From: Bacteroidales bacterium | GTDB lineage: Bacteria > Bacteroidota > Bacteroidia > Bacteroidales > CG2-30-32-10 | NCBI GenBank assembly: GCA_035353855.1 | Contig: DAOQAK010000031.1 | Span: 1 to 46,983 of the forward strand | DNA length: 46,983 nt | Direction: 5' to 3' | Shown here: one piece after another, positions 32,638 through 41,400 of the stretch | Layout: every line of letters begins with the position of its first letter | Position numbering within the stretch: position 1 is the first letter of the stretch | Translations under genes and position numbers: made by a program | Notes under the pieces: generated by a model | Seen by the model: only the letters and a program-made list of their open reading frames with translations | Databases searched by the model: none | Told to the model about the DNA's origin: nothing

Positions 32638-33947
32638 TATTTTAAGAATTTGAGAAAAGGAATTTTATTTATTAGTTTTTCTTTATCAATCATCATGAAC
32701 AATAAAATCATAAGAAACGGAAGTGCGGGAACTTTGTAACGAACAATAGCGCCCATTACCGGTGTTATCAACCCTGTAAGCACAAACATGAAAATTACAG
32801 CAAATAAACTTGCATAGAAAAAACTTTTATGAATTTGTTTGTGGTCGAAAAATATTATTGAAAGAAATAAAATTGTAAGTATTAAAAAATTTTCAATGCC
32901 TGCAAATAATATGAATATAGAACCTGTTTCAAAAAAATAAGGACGAAACAATGTATTGTAAAAAGCAACTGGCGAATACTTAATAAAACTGAAAATATCG
33001 GGCGATAAAACAGGAATCTCTATATAACTCCCAGAATTCATAAACTTGGCAAGCCCAATAAAATCGCGCTGTTTGGTAACAAGAATATCAATAATATTGT
33101 AATCGGGAAAAATGTAATGAAGATTAAAACCTATTATGATGTATGCGAAAAATACAATACAATATTTGAGAAGAATATTTTTTTCGTTGGTTTTATATAC
33201 CCAGAAATGTGAAATTAAAATAGGAATTACAATAGCAAGAATATAAAATTTAGTATAATACAGAAGAACACAACCAGCAACAATCCACAAAAAATAGATG
33301 AAATTAAAATTGTGAATTATTTTTATAAAGTGATAAAGAAGTATTCCGATTGCAAAAAATAATAGTCCTTCTTTCAGTACTCCCGAGCCCCAGAACAAAA
33401 CGGAAGGCATCAGGAAAATGCCGAAGATCATTTCTTTGCTTTTTCCTTGAGTGTATTTTATTACACTCTTATAAATACCTGTCAGTCCAATTAGGGAAAG
33501 GAAACACATAACAACCGTGTGAACATTATAATATCCGAAAGAAAAAATACGCAGTAATGCGTTAAAACGAATAATGGTGTGGCTTTCATTATATATATTG
33601 CTTTCGTAAACCCGATACCAGTTGTTCATCACTTTGTAGTAATTAGTATCGAAATATGCGCTGTTATTGTTAATCCCGAAAAGCATCCTGAAAAAATCAC
33701 CGGGTTTGTTATATAAAGCATCATACATAATTTTGCTGTCATCAAAGTATTTGAAAATATCGGCGGTATTACGGTCGGTGTAGTAGTAAGTGTAAATAAG
33801 GCTCATAGTAATGCCTGCAAGAATTTTCAAAATAAAAATTCCCGAAAGTGTTTTTGACGATAATCCTTCCGACTTGAAGAATGGAAGTTTATAAATTACA
33901 AAAACAAAGATTGCAGTATAAAATATTACCAGCAGGTATTCCATCAT
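32637..33947 (-). CDS. Polytopic membrane protein of unknown function
   Basis: This protein of about 436 aa has roughly ten hydrophobic helices and a soluble loop after the second helix with the pattern FKYFDDSKIMYDALYNKPGD. A conserved-looking FWGSGVLKEG segment lies near the middle, and two membrane segments near the C-terminus end in a basic tail. The layout resembles EpsG/Wzy-like polymerases or GT-C-type transferases, but no specific signature was found. The frame starts at a TTG (33974); a TAnnTTTG element (33962-33969) lies between it and the ATG at 33947, favouring the ATG. It is coupled to the SDR gene downstream by a one-base overlap. Confidence 0.65.
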   Translation of the reverse strand: MMEYLLVIFYTAIFVFVIYKLPFFKSEGLSSKTLSGIFILKILAGITMSLIYTYYYTDRNTADIFKYFDDSKIMYDALYNKPGDFFRMLFGINNNSAYFDTNYYKVMNNWYRVYESNIYNESHTIIRFNALLRIFSFGYYNVHTVVMCFLSLIGLTGIYKSVIKYTQGKSKEMIFGIFLMPSVLFWGSGVLKEGLLFFAIGILLYHFIKIIHNFNFIYFLWIVAGCVLLYYTKFYILAIVIPILISHFWVYKTNEKNILLKYCIVFFAYIIIGFNLHYIFPDYNIIDILVTKQRDFIGLAKFMNSGSYIEIPVLSPDIFSFIKYSPVAFYNTLFRPYFFETGSIFILFAGIENFLILTILFLSIIFFDHKQIHKSFFYASLFAVIFMFVLTGLITPVMGAIVRYKVPALPFLMILLFMMIDKEKLINKIPFLKFLK

Positions 33948-34031
33948 TTTCAAAATGTCCTCAAATTTAGACAATTTACTTATTGTTGAAAAAATGTAAA
34001 ATCAATTTTTTTCCTTCTGTAATATGTTAAT

Positions 34032-34039
34032 TACATTTG
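34032..34039 (+). promoter_or_regulatory. Putative -7 element of purL
   Basis: TACATTTG matches TAnnTTTG and lies 23 bp before the ATG at 34063. It lies downstream of the alternative ATG at 34024, so the later start is preferred. No good -33 element is visible. Confidence 0.4.
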
Positions 34040-34062
34040 CTCAAAATATAAAAATTAAAATA

Positions 34063-36306
34063 ATGTCATATAAATCGAAGGATATTCCTGTAACTGCCGA
34101 AGCTGTTAAGAAACTGGGCTTGCTGCCAGAAGAATTTGATAAGATAAAAGAAATTCTCGGACGTACTCCGAATTTTACTGAACTCAGCTTATATTCTGTT
34201 ATGTGGTCGGAACATTGTTCCTATAAGAATTCAATTTTCTGGTTGAAAACATTACCGAAAGATGGTCCGCATATGCTTGCAAAAGCCGGTGAGGAAAATG
34301 CCGGATTGGTTGATATTGGCGATGGAATAGGCTGTGCATTTAAAATAGAATCGCATAATCATCCTTCTGCAATTGAGCCATACCAGGGCGCTGCAACGGG
34401 TGTTGGCGGGATAAACCGCGATATTTTCACAATGGGCGCTCGTCCGGTAGCACAATTGAATTCATTACGTTTTGGAAATATTGAACTCGACAGAACCAAA
34501 TGGTTATTGAAAGGTATTGTTAAAGGAATTGGCGATTATGGTAATGCTTTTGGCGTTCCTGTTGTTGGTGGTGAAATTTATTTTGATGAGTGTTACAACA
34601 CCAATCCCTTGGTAAATGCCATGTCTGTAGGAATTGTAAAACAGGGTAATGTGGTTTCAGCAACTTCCAAAGGTGCAGGAAACCCTGTATTTATTGTAGG
34701 TTCATCAACAGGTAAAGATGGTATTCACGGGGCAACTTTTGCTTCTGAAGATATTACTGAATCGACTTCCGAAAAACTTCCTTCCGTTCAGGTTGGCGAC
34801 CCGTTCCAGGAAAAATTATTACTCGAGGCTTCACTTGAAATTATCAAGACAGGCGCTGTTGTGGGTATGCAGGATATGGGCGCTGCCGGAATTATTTGTT
34901 CCACTTCCGAAATGTCGGCTAAAGGCGAACATGGAATGAACGTGTGGCTCGATAAAGTTCCATTACGCATGACCGATATGGAGCCATGGGAAATACTGCT
35001 TTCCGAATCGCAGGAACGCATGCTTGTAGTGGTTGAAAAGGGAAGAGAGAAAGAAGTTACCCAAATTTTTGATAAATGGGATTTGAATTGTATTCAGATA
35101 GGCGAAGTGGTAAAAGGCGAACGTTTGAATTTCTTCTGGCATGGCGAACTGGTTGCCGATGTACCCGCTGAATCGCTCGTGCTTGGAGGCGGAGCCCCGA
35201 TATATCAAAGAGAATATAAAGAACCAAAATATTTTGCAGCATCAAAGAAATTTAATATTAATGATATTAAGGAACCTGAAAATTATAAAGCTGTTGCGGT
35301 ATTTCTTGCAAAGCATATAAATATTTGTTCGCGCAAATGGGTAATCGAACAATACGATACGATGGTTGGAACAAAGAATATGTCAACCAATGCACCATCA
35401 GATGCGGGTATTGTAAATGTTAAAGGAACAAATAAAGCTTTGTTATTGACCACTGATTGCAATTCAAAATATGTTTATGCTGATCCCGAAATAGGTACAC
35501 AGATAGCCGTTTCCGAAGCTGCCAGAAATATTGTTTGTGCTGGTGGCGAGCCTTCAGCAATCACCAATTGCCTGAATTTTGGGAATCCATATAATCCTGA
35601 AGTATACTGGCAGTTTGTTGGAGCGATAAAAGGAATGAGCACTGCATGTAAAAAATTTCAAACTCCTGTAACTGGCGGTAACGTTAGCTTCTATAATCAA
35701 ACAGTGATTGATGATAAAATAGAACCGGTTTATCCTACACCTACTATTGGAATGCTGGGAATTTTGCCTGACAAGCAATTCCAGATGACTCTTGATTTTA
35801 AAAAAGCAGGCCATATTATTTATATTCTTGGTCAGCCACACGATGATATTAATTGCAGCGAATATCTTTATTCCTATCATAAAGTAAAATTATCACCTCC
35901 TCCGTATTTCAATATTGATGAGGAATTCAATATGCATCAGGTCGTGAAAGGATTGATAAAAAATAAGATGATAGCTTCAGCTCATGATGTTTCTGAAGGC
36001 GGATTATTTATCAGTTTGTTGGAATCAGCAATGTATCGCAATTTAGGTTTTGAAATAGAAACGGATATCGACATTCGTAAAGATGCATACCTGTTTGGCG
36101 AATCGCAGGGCAGGGTAGTGGTTTCAGTGGAACCTAAAAATGAAGATGCTTTTATTGAATATATGACAAAATCAAAAGCAGTATTTACCTTACTCGGAAC
36201 AGTTCGCGGAAAAGAAATAATTATTGATGGCGAATCGTTTGGAAAAGTTTCTGATTATAAAAAAGCAAACGATAATGTTATTGATGAAATTATGAAAGTG
36301 AAGTAA
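34063..36306 (+). CDS. purL: Phosphoribosylformylglycinamidine synthase subunit PurL (small type)
   Basis: This is the fourth step of purine biosynthesis: converting FGAR, ATP and glutamine-derived ammonia to FGAM. At about 747 aa it is the small PurL form, which needs separate PurQ and PurS. Motifs include the N-terminal SVMWSEHCSYKNS, the ATP-binding SHNHPSAIEPYQGAATGVGGI, VGGEIYFDECY, GMQDMGAAGI and a second AIRS-like domain with AHDVSEGGLF. The frame allows an ATG at 34024. MSYKSKDIPV at 34063 aligns with the family start and follows the putative promoter. Neither purQ nor purS is in the window. Confidence 0.95.
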   Translation: MSYKSKDIPVTAEAVKKLGLLPEEFDKIKEILGRTPNFTELSLYSVMWSEHCSYKNSIFWLKTLPKDGPHMLAKAGEENAGLVDIGDGIGCAFKIESHNHPSAIEPYQGAATGVGGINRDIFTMGARPVAQLNSLRFGNIELDRTKWLLKGIVKGIGDYGNAFGVPVVGGEIYFDECYNTNPLVNAMSVGIVKQGNVVSATSKGAGNPVFIVGSSTGKDGIHGATFASEDITESTSEKLPSVQVGDPFQEKLLLEASLEIIKTGAVVGMQDMGAAGIICSTSEMSAKGEHGMNVWLDKVPLRMTDMEPWEILLSESQERMLVVVEKGREKEVTQIFDKWDLNCIQIGEVVKGERLNFFWHGELVADVPAESLVLGGGAPIYQREYKEPKYFAASKKFNINDIKEPENYKAVAVFLAKHINICSRKWVIEQYDTMVGTKNMSTNAPSDAGIVNVKGTNKALLLTTDCNSKYVYADPEIGTQIAVSEAARNIVCAGGEPSAITNCLNFGNPYNPEVYWQFVGAIKGMSTACKKFQTPVTGGNVSFYNQTVIDDKIEPVYPTPTIGMLGILPDKQFQMTLDFKKAGHIIYILGQPHDDINCSEYLYSYHKVKLSPPPYFNIDEEFNMHQVVKGLIKNKMIASAHDVSEGGLFISLLESAMYRNLGFEIETDIDIRKDAYLFGESQGRVVVSVEPKNEDAFIEYMTKSKAVFTLLGTVRGKEIIIDGESFGKVSDYKKANDNVIDEIMKVK

Positions 36307-36313
36307 ATACCTT

Positions 36314-36643
36314 TTATAAAACAGTCCAGCCTATTGCTGTATTTACAGCGTCTTTTACAATGCCGAGAGCTGCATTAATAGCTGATTCTACTGCAAGCAG
36401 AGTTAATCCTTTTTCTGTGATAAGTATTGTTTTTAAAGTGTTTTTTTGTATGTCGAGCTGTAGCTGAGCCTGTTCGAGAGTAATGGTATTATTGGCTTTC
36501 ATCAATTCGATTTGAGCAATATTTTCGGATATCTTTTTTAATCCATCGGTTGCAGTATCACGTATTTCGGGCCATTTATCGCTGATGATCTTTTTAAATT
36601 CATCAAGCATCTGTTTTAATATTTGTTCAGTATTTATTGGCAT
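36314..36643 (-). CDS. Small helical protein of the SLATT operon
   Basis: This 109-aa protein of unknown family is the last gene of a three-gene operon. The N-terminal 75 residues are polar and helical (LDEFKKIISDKWPEI, a heptad-like LEQAQLQLDIQKNTLKTIL). The C-terminal 30 residues (LTLLAVESAINAALGIVKDAVNTAIGWTVL) are small-residue-rich and amphipathic to hydrophobic, able to insert in or lie on a membrane. No signal peptide. The start is 9 bp from the upstream lipoprotein stop. It may assemble with the two-TM and lipoprotein partners. Confidence 0.65.
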   Translation of the reverse strand: MPINTEQILKQMLDEFKKIISDKWPEIRDTATDGLKKISENIAQIELMKANNTITLEQAQLQLDIQKNTLKTILITEKGLTLLAVESAINAALGIVKDAVNTAIGWTVL

Positions 36644-36652
36644 AAGTTATTT

Positions 36653-37123
36653 TTATTTTGTTTGTTTCTCTCTTTTCAAAGCATTTTGCAGTTTTATCAT
36701 TGCTACAAATTGTATCTCCAGAGCACTTTTAACGGGTGTAATTTGTTCTTTAGTGCTGAAGCCCAGTTTATGCAAGCTTTCGAGGTTACGGATGTTTAAC
36801 TTCAGCAATTCAACCTGGTCAAGAACAAGTTTATAATCAGGAATAGCGCTGCATCTGATTTTCAAGCTTTCAATTTCACCGAAAATATTTTCATAAGAAG
36901 TTTTGAAATTATCATACTTGTTTTCATCAAATGTTTTGTTATCGATGTTTCTTTCAATTTTTACAATCAGAGTAGAAATTTCGTTTTGTATTTGTTGAAT
37001 GCTTTCGTCGGTTACCTGGTCGTAAGCGCCAATAAGCCTGACACTACAGCTTGCAAGTATGAGCGGTATAATAAAACTTAAAAGAAAAGTTTTAAAATGG
37101 AGTTGTATTATTTTTACGTGCAT
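36653..37123 (-). CDS. Lipoprotein of the SLATT operon
   Basis: This 156-aa predicted lipoprotein has a hydrophobic signal ending LILASC (Cys about residue 26). The mature sequence begins SVRLIGAYDQVTDESIQQIQNEISTLI and continues almost entirely as polar alpha helix with leucine spacing suggestive of a coiled coil. Function unknown. It lies between the two-TM SLATT-type gene (10 bp upstream) and the small helical gene (9 bp downstream), so the three products are made together. It probably forms the periplasmic or outer-membrane part of that system. Confidence 0.7.
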   Translation of the reverse strand: MHVKIIQLHFKTFLLSFIIPLILASCSVRLIGAYDQVTDESIQQIQNEISTLIVKIERNIDNKTFDENKYDNFKTSYENIFGEIESLKIRCSAIPDYKLVLDQVELLKLNIRNLESLHKLGFSTKEQITPVKSALEIQFVAMIKLQNALKREKQTK

Positions 37124-37133
37124 AAATTAAAAT

Positions 37134-37961
37134 TTATTCGAGTGAAAGTTCAATTGTATTTAATTCTCCTGCTTTAACAGTAGCAACATCAGTTTTCTTT
37201 ACTTCTTTATTTCCATCTGTTTTTAAAGCGGTGATATAAATAGTTCGATTACCGGGATAAATTGATTTTATAACATACGAACCACCTGTTATCTCTCCTT
37301 TTGCAGTATTATCAACCGTGAGTTGAATATTTTTGTATAGGTTATAATTCTTAACGCTTATTTTAAGGTCGCTTGGTTTAAGTTGTTCAGTTTGGGTTTT
37401 TAAAAGTTTTTGCAATTCTTCATTCCCGCCAAAAAATTCTTTCAGCCATACATCGGTTTCGGCTTTAACAATATTGCTTACGGTGTCATCAAATTTTTTA
37501 ATAACATCAAGCAATGCAATAAAACCTTCAATCGTATCGGCTTTATGCTCGATTTTTTCTTTCAGCATGGTTCGTTCAATATCCCTGCGGGCATCACCCA
37601 ATTCTAGCATGGTTGAATTTATACGCATCCATCCGGTTGAAAATCCGTAAAATTTATCAAGGAATAGCAAGCCTCCGCCAATAGCGGCAGTTATATAACC
37701 AATATTAAGAATCCATCCGTAGTTGTCAGATTTTATTAAAGGGAAAATAATTGGAACCAAACTACTTATAAGGAAAAGAATAATTGCAAATAAACGCACT
37801 TTTTTCGACCACCATTTTTTTGTGCCTTTATATTTTTTATACCAATTTGTATAAAAAATAATACGTTCAATCACTTGATCGTAAAGCTCATTTATTTTTG
37901 CTGGGGCTGTATTTGCATCCCATGAATAATTTTCATATTTGTTTCTTATTTTTCCATCCAT
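37134..37961 (-). CDS. SLATT-type two-TM protein with C-terminal beta-rich domain
   Basis: This 275-aa protein begins with a helical region (LYDQVIERIIFYTNWYKKYKG), followed by two membrane helices (LFAIILFLISSLVPIIFPLI and ILNIGYITAAIGGGLLFLDK). The signature FYGFSTGWMRINSTMLELG immediately after the second helix is the pattern I associate with SLATT proteins, the family of predicted pore-forming effectors in nucleotide-dependent conflict systems. The C-terminal half has AETDVWLKEF, then a beta-rich Ig/PEGA-like region (about 200-275) ending in a regular strand pattern. It is first in a tight three-gene operon. No cyclase or SLOG sensor gene is adjacent. Confidence 0.7.
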   Translation of the reverse strand: MDGKIRNKYENYSWDANTAPAKINELYDQVIERIIFYTNWYKKYKGTKKWWSKKVRLFAIILFLISSLVPIIFPLIKSDNYGWILNIGYITAAIGGGLLFLDKFYGFSTGWMRINSTMLELGDARRDIERTMLKEKIEHKADTIEGFIALLDVIKKFDDTVSNIVKAETDVWLKEFFGGNEELQKLLKTQTEQLKPSDLKISVKNYNLYKNIQLTVDNTAKGEITGGSYVIKSIYPGNRTIYITALKTDGNKEVKKTDVATVKAGELNTIELSLE

Positions 37962-38033
37962 GATTATTTGCTTTTTAAAGTAGCTTTTGCAAATAAAGAA
38001 ATATTTAAGAAATAAATAAAATAAATATGAAAA

Positions 38034-38399
38034 TTATTCTTCAGTAATTTTTTTATTGATTACAAGAAAGTAAAAATCGGCATCAAGTGGGAGGTAGCCG
38101 TACTCGTAGCAGAAATAATATGTTGTTCCTTTTTTTGTTATCAATACATTTGTATAATACCTGAAGTTAAAACCTTTTTCAAGAAGTTTATCTTTATGCA
38201 CTTTTGCTTTATCAATAGGATTCAGCTCCTGGAGTATCCGGCGATTTTTTCTTAAAATATTATTTACGTTACGAACATAATTCGTCGTGTCGCTGTTGAT
38301 ACGATTATTGTACGAGTTTCTGCATTGGTCGGAACAAAATTTTTTATCGCTCCTTCCTGTAAAAACTTCTTTACATTCGAGGCATTTTCTTTTTTCCAT
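38034..38399 (-). CDS. Small zinc-finger protein (Bacteroidota-conserved hypothetical)
   Basis: This 121-aa protein has an N-terminal treble-clef-like zinc site (CLECKEVFTGRSDKKFCSDQCRNSYNNR, split here as CLECKEVF and FCSDQCRNSYNN) followed by a helical region with LRKNRRILQELNP and a beta-rich C-terminus (GFNFRYYTNVLI, YYFCYEYGYLPL). The pattern recurs in short Bacteroidota proteins of unknown function. Nucleic-acid binding is plausible. The minus strand carries TATATTTG at 38404-38411, only 5 nt before the ATG, which would give a leaderless mRNA if it is the real -7 element. Confidence 0.7.
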   Translation of the reverse strand: MEKRKCLECKEVFTGRSDKKFCSDQCRNSYNNRINSDTTNYVRNVNNILRKNRRILQELNPIDKAKVHKDKLLEKGFNFRYYTNVLITKKGTTYYFCYEYGYLPLDADFYFLVINKKITEE

Positions 38400-38413
38400 C
38401 TAGCAAATATAAA

Positions 38414-38443
38414 AAAAACCCCTCTGTATCGGAGGGGTTTTTA
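38414..38443. terminator. Strong bidirectional terminator after the giant surface-protein gene
   Basis: AAACCCCTC pairs with GAGGGGTTT over 9 bp with a 7-nt loop, with A-run and T-run on either side. It lies 4 bp past the stop (minus strand) of the giant gene and separates it from the zinc-finger gene. Confidence 0.88.
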
Positions 38444-38447
38444 AATT

Positions 38448-41400
38448 TTAATTCACTACAATTTTTTTATTGATTATTCCTTTTTCTGATTTTATCCGGA
38501 GGAAATATACACCGGTTGGATAACTCATCATGTCAATGACCTTCTTATATTTTCCGTTGATAGTACCCAGCGATTCTTTATATAATTCTTGCCCAAGGAT
38601 ATTTACTATTGAAAAATCTATATCGCTGTTGTACGTTTCAAATGACATGAACAACAGGTCTTTCGTTGGAATCGGATAAATTGTAAGATTATCTACCGGT
38701 TCATTTTCATCTATTCCTGCGCCGGTGTTAACGGTAATCCATACTGTATCAAGGCTGGTTCCGCACATATTGGTTACAGCTAAAACAATAGGGTATGTTC
38801 CATAATCAGTATATGTATGGGTAGGATTTTCCAATGTAGAAGTTGTTCCATCACCAAAATACCATAGATAAGAGTTACCGTTTAATGAGAAATTGAAAAA
38901 TTCATAATACAATCCATTAGATCCGTAATTGAAATAAACAACCGGAAGTGGAGTAAAGGTAATTTCTAACGGGTCAATGCTTACTGACGAACAGCCATGA
39001 ACATCAGTTACAGTAACCCAGTAAAATCCTGCATGTGTAGCGTGAACAGAAGGAGTAACCGATCCCGTTGACCAATTGTAATAATTATATAAAACACTTG
39101 TAGACAGATTTACAGCTACAGAATCGTTTTCACAGAAATTGATTGGACCATCAGCAATGATTATAGGTGCATCGGGTGATGGATAATTTCCTACTATAAT
39201 TACATTAGAAGTATCGGAACAACCGTTAGTATAAGCACCTTCACAATAATAAGCTCCTGCTGTAGTAACATGAATTGATGATGAGATCGAACCATTATTC
39301 CATAAATATGAACTGTAGCCTGTTGTAGAAATTAAATTTACATCGATTGGATCGTTATCACAGAAGAAAACAGGACCATCAGGAGTTATTACAGGTGGCT
39401 CATAGTTTAACACAGTTACAGCAACATTATCGGTATTTGTACAACCATTGATATCTGTTCCCGTAACAGTGTAAATAGTATTTAATATCGGGTGAACGGT
39501 TATAGAATTATTAGCGATGCCATTATCCCAGGTATAAGAACTACCTCCTGTAGCTACAAGTGTAGTGCTTTGATATTTACAAATAGTTACAGCTTGTCCT
39601 GCATCAATGGTTGGTAATGCATTAACATTTACTGTTATGTCATCAGAACCAGAACAGCCGTTTATTGATATTGTGGTTACCACATAAGTGGTTGTTATCG
39701 GTGGAGTCGATATCGGGTCGGCAACAGTATTAGAACTTAAATAATTATCAGGTAACCATAAATAGGAATCACCGCCGCTTGCATGCAGTTGTATAGAATT
39801 GCCGTTACAAATTATTACATCAGAACCTGCATTTACAACAGGACTTTCTTTTACAGTAATAATTACATCGGCAACATCAGAACAACCATATGTATTTGAA
39901 ACAGTAACATAATATGTTGTCGTTATTTGAGGATTAGCAATAGGATTGGCAATGGTAGTGCTGCTTAAGCCTGAAGCAGGGCTCCATATATAATCGGTGC
40001 CACCTGATGCGCTAATGTTTATTGAACTGCCACTGCAAATTGTGGTATCGTTGCTTGTGGTAACTGCAACATCAGGATTTACATTAACAACAACATTATC
40101 CATCGAAGTACATCCATGTTTATCTGTTGCAATAACTGTATAAGTAGTAGTAATTGCAGGTGTAGCTATAGGATTGGAAATAGTTGCAGAACTTAATGTT
40201 GATACAGGTGTCCAAATAAAACTATCCCCACCGGAAGCATTTAGTTGTGCTTCATGTCCGTTGCAAATGGTATGGTCAATTCCGGCATTAACTTGTTCTG
40301 TATTAAATAATGTAATATTTATATCATCTGTTGATGAGCATCCGTTAATATCAGTTACAGTAACAACGTAGGTAATAGCTGATGCAGGAGTAGTAACAGG
40401 ATTATAAATATTAGTTGCACTTAAGTACGTTGCAGGTGACCATGCATATGAACCTCCGACTCCTGCACCAGTAGCGTTAAGATTCAAGCTAAAGCCAAGG
40501 CAGATTGTAGTATCGCTACCGGCATGTGCAACCGGGATAGGATTAACAGTAACTGTGATAGATGCAGATGCTGTATTGTAACTGTCATTTGCAACTACAG
40601 TATATGTTGTGGTTACAGTTGGTGATACAACAGGGTTTGCAATGTTGGATGTAAATCCTATTGGGTTCGAAGTCCATGCATAAGTATATGTTCCATTACC
40701 ACCCGCAGCTACTGCGCTTAATTGGGTAGATGTACCCAGGCAGATTGAGCTTGGAGTTGCTGAGATTGAACTTATATTTATAGGAACACCTGATAAAAGT
40801 ATATTCACCTGGTCTGTTCCGCTACATCCGGTTGCCCAGTCAAGAACAGTAAGTGTATAAGTTGTATTGGTATATAAGTTTGTAGTTGTTGGGTTCTGAT
40901 TTGTTGGATTTACAAGGCTTCCGACAGGTGACCATGAATATGAATAAGAACCACTGCCACCGGTAGCAGAGCCATTTAATGTTGTGCTTGTTCCATATGG
41001 AATAGTAGCATCAGAACCGGCATTGGCAACAGGTGGGTTGTTTATTGAAACTGTTGTTGAACCACTCATTGTATTTACGCATAATGTAGTAACATTTGTA
41101 GCTACAATAGTGTAAGTTCCGGCAACAGTCTGATTATTGAAACATAATGCAGCACCTGTACCTGCCAATGGTGTTCCTATGTTTGTTCCGTTACATTGCA
41201 ATTGATAACTTACTCCAAGTTGTGATAAGCTTAAGCAAACATTTACTCCTGTTGCAGTTCCACCGCAATAAGAACCTCCACCTGAAACTACATATACCAA
41301 TGGTAAAGGATTAACAGTAATGTTTATCGTATCAACAACTGTATTATATCCGTCATCAAGAGTTATAATATACATTGTTGTAGTTGCAGGAGAAACTGTT

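Noticed and set aside
34024..34062. ATG at 34024 as the purL start
   Set aside because: It lies upstream of the probable -7 element and adds 13 residues not expected in the family.
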